From NCBI RefSeq assembly GCF_024360925.2, contig NZ_CP113517.1, positions 2,604,001 through 2,668,000 of the forward strand: a stretch of DNA of 64,000 nt. The letters are read 5' to 3'. This document shows positions 63,232-64,000 of the stretch, in pieces (position 1 is the stretch's first letter; each line of letters starts with the position of its first letter). The notes beneath the pieces are model-generated. The model searched no databases and was not told the DNA's origin. It saw nothing but the letters and a program-made list of their open reading frames with translations. The DNA comes from Methylomonas rapida (GTDB lineage Bacteria > Pseudomonadota > Gammaproteobacteria > Methylococcales > Methylomonadaceae). A program made the translations under genes and the position numbers.

Positions 63232-64000
63232 ATGCGTAGCTCAGCCAAAGCCGACTTTGTCGAATTGACGCAACTCGAGGAATTGATCGATCAGTTGGGC
63301 ACAAGGACCCAGGTCGAAGTGGTAGAGCGGATTCATCATCAAGGCCGAGAGTTTCCGATTTATAGCCTGGTTCTGGGGTCGATGCGCGACGATGTGCCGG
63401 TATTGGCCTTCTTCGGCGGCGTGCATGGACTGGAAAAAATTGGCTCGGAAGTGATTTTGTCGTATCTCAACACCCTGACCCAGTTATTGGATTGGGACGA
63501 GGAATTGAATGAGCGCCTGGAAAGATCGCGCCTGGTCTTCATGCCGATTGTGAATCCGGTCGGCGTTTTCCAGGGCACTCGCAGCAACGGCAATGGCGTC
63601 GATTTGATGCGCAACGCGCCGATAGACGGCACCGGAAACATCAAGCTCTATAGCGGCCACCGTCTCAGTCCCAAACTGCCCTGGTATCGCGGCGACGGCG
63701 CCGAAATGGAGACCGAAGCGCGCGCCTTGTGCCGCGTCGTCGAAAAACACTTGTTCAATGCGCCGTTGTCCATCGCGCTGGATTTGCATTCCGGATTTGG
63801 CATTCACGATCGCTTGTGGTTTCCTTATGCATCGATCAAACAAGCGTTTCCGGGTATCGCCGAGGCGCATGCGTTAAAGACATTATTTGACCGCTGCTAT
63901 CCCAATCATTTTTATAAGATCGAACCCATGAGTCAGGAATATGTGATCAACGGCGACTTGTGGGATTATCTGTACGACAGTTTCATGCAAGCGCGTTCCC
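63232..64000 (+). CDS. M14-type zinc carboxypeptidase/aspartoacylase-like protein (3' partial)
   Basis: 256 codons are present and the frame is open to the window end. GAGGGA lies directly before the ATG. Zinc-site motifs are visible: FFGGVHGLEKIGSE (HxxE), IALDLHSGFG (His) and a NPVGVFQGTRSNGNGVDLMRN substrate region. It lies 50 bases after the OlsF-like gene on the same strand, so likely co-transcribed. A distinct relative, the DUF2817 protein, is at 58286-59383. The catalytic Glu of the last strand would be beyond the end. Confidence 0.85.
   Translation, partial: MRSSAKADFVELTQLEELIDQLGTRTQVEVVERIHHQGREFPIYSLVLGSMRDDVPVLAFFGGVHGLEKIGSEVILSYLNTLTQLLDWDEELNERLERSRLVFMPIVNPVGVFQGTRSNGNGVDLMRNAPIDGTGNIKLYSGHRLSPKLPWYRGDGAEMETEARALCRVVEKHLFNAPLSIALDLHSGFGIHDRLWFPYASIKQAFPGIAEAHALKTLFDRCYPNHFYKIEPMSQEYVINGDLWDYLYDSFMQARS

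Noticed and set aside
1..64000. CRISPR arrays, tRNA or rRNA genes, prophage genes, intact insertion sequences
   Set aside because: No regularly spaced direct repeats, cloverleaf sequences, rRNA signatures, phage structural genes or intact transposase genes were seen; the only transposase-type gene is the decayed RAYT.

Overview
This window looks like the chromosome of a gammaproteobacterium, most plausibly a type I methanotroph of the Methylomonas kind. That placement is an inference from gene content: a phosphoketolase, a second V-type ATPase, copper-resistance genes, an OlsF-type ornithine-lipid synthase, and many short palindromic intergenic repeats. No methane-oxidation gene, rRNA, tRNA, phage or CRISPR array was seen. 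GC content was judged moderate by eye and was not computed.

Layout. 1-4871 (+): the 3' end of an RND efflux operon (pump and outer-membrane channel), an AI-2E-type permease, a SpoIIAA-like protein and a cation/proton antiporter. 4917-19082: an envelope island rich in lipoproteins and exported proteins (DUF4136, two DUF3313-like, two glycine-zipper proteins, a Lnb/DUF4105-like protein, a lipase lipoprotein, an outer-membrane transporter-like barrel, DUF6515-like, DUF2092, SYLF), with a SulP anion transporter and an Abm-type monooxygenase. 19978-35747 (-): an energy block with genes for a seven-subunit V-type ATPase in the order B-D-I-K-E-DUF2764-A, a PPK2 polyphosphate kinase and a phosphoketolase, all in one direction, preceded by an MGH1-type glycosidase and a seven-helix membrane protein. 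Two 213-bp repeat copies in inverted orientation sit just outside this block, at 19600-19812 and 35927-36139. 36184-44108 (-): a sigma-54 activator, a lipoprotein hydrolase, copA-copB and a RimK-like ATP-grasp ligase.

44440-54639 (+): kdpFABC and kdpDE, separated by about 2.2 kb that holds a RelBE-like toxin-antitoxin pair and a decayed REP-associated tyrosine transposase (RAYT) with its REP sequences. kdpB carries an in-frame palindromic insertion. 54696-58047 (-): a chemoreceptor without a periplasmic domain, a CBS/degenerate-GGDEF protein and a LuxR-type response regulator. 58286-64000 (+ except one small gene): a DUF2817 metallopeptidase coupled to a GNAT/C39-peptidase fusion, a small exported protein, an OlsF-like bifunctional acyltransferase, and an M14-type peptidase cut by the window end.

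How the parts may work together (inference). The V-ATPase proteolipid keeps the side chains that bind Na+ in Enterococcus NtpK, so the energy block may join Na+ pumping, polyphosphate and acetyl-phosphate metabolism. With the CPA antiporter and the Kdp K+ pump, this gives the window a strong monovalent-cation theme. The intergenic DNA is crowded with at least six families of small palindromic repeats, some nested and one inside a coding sequence.
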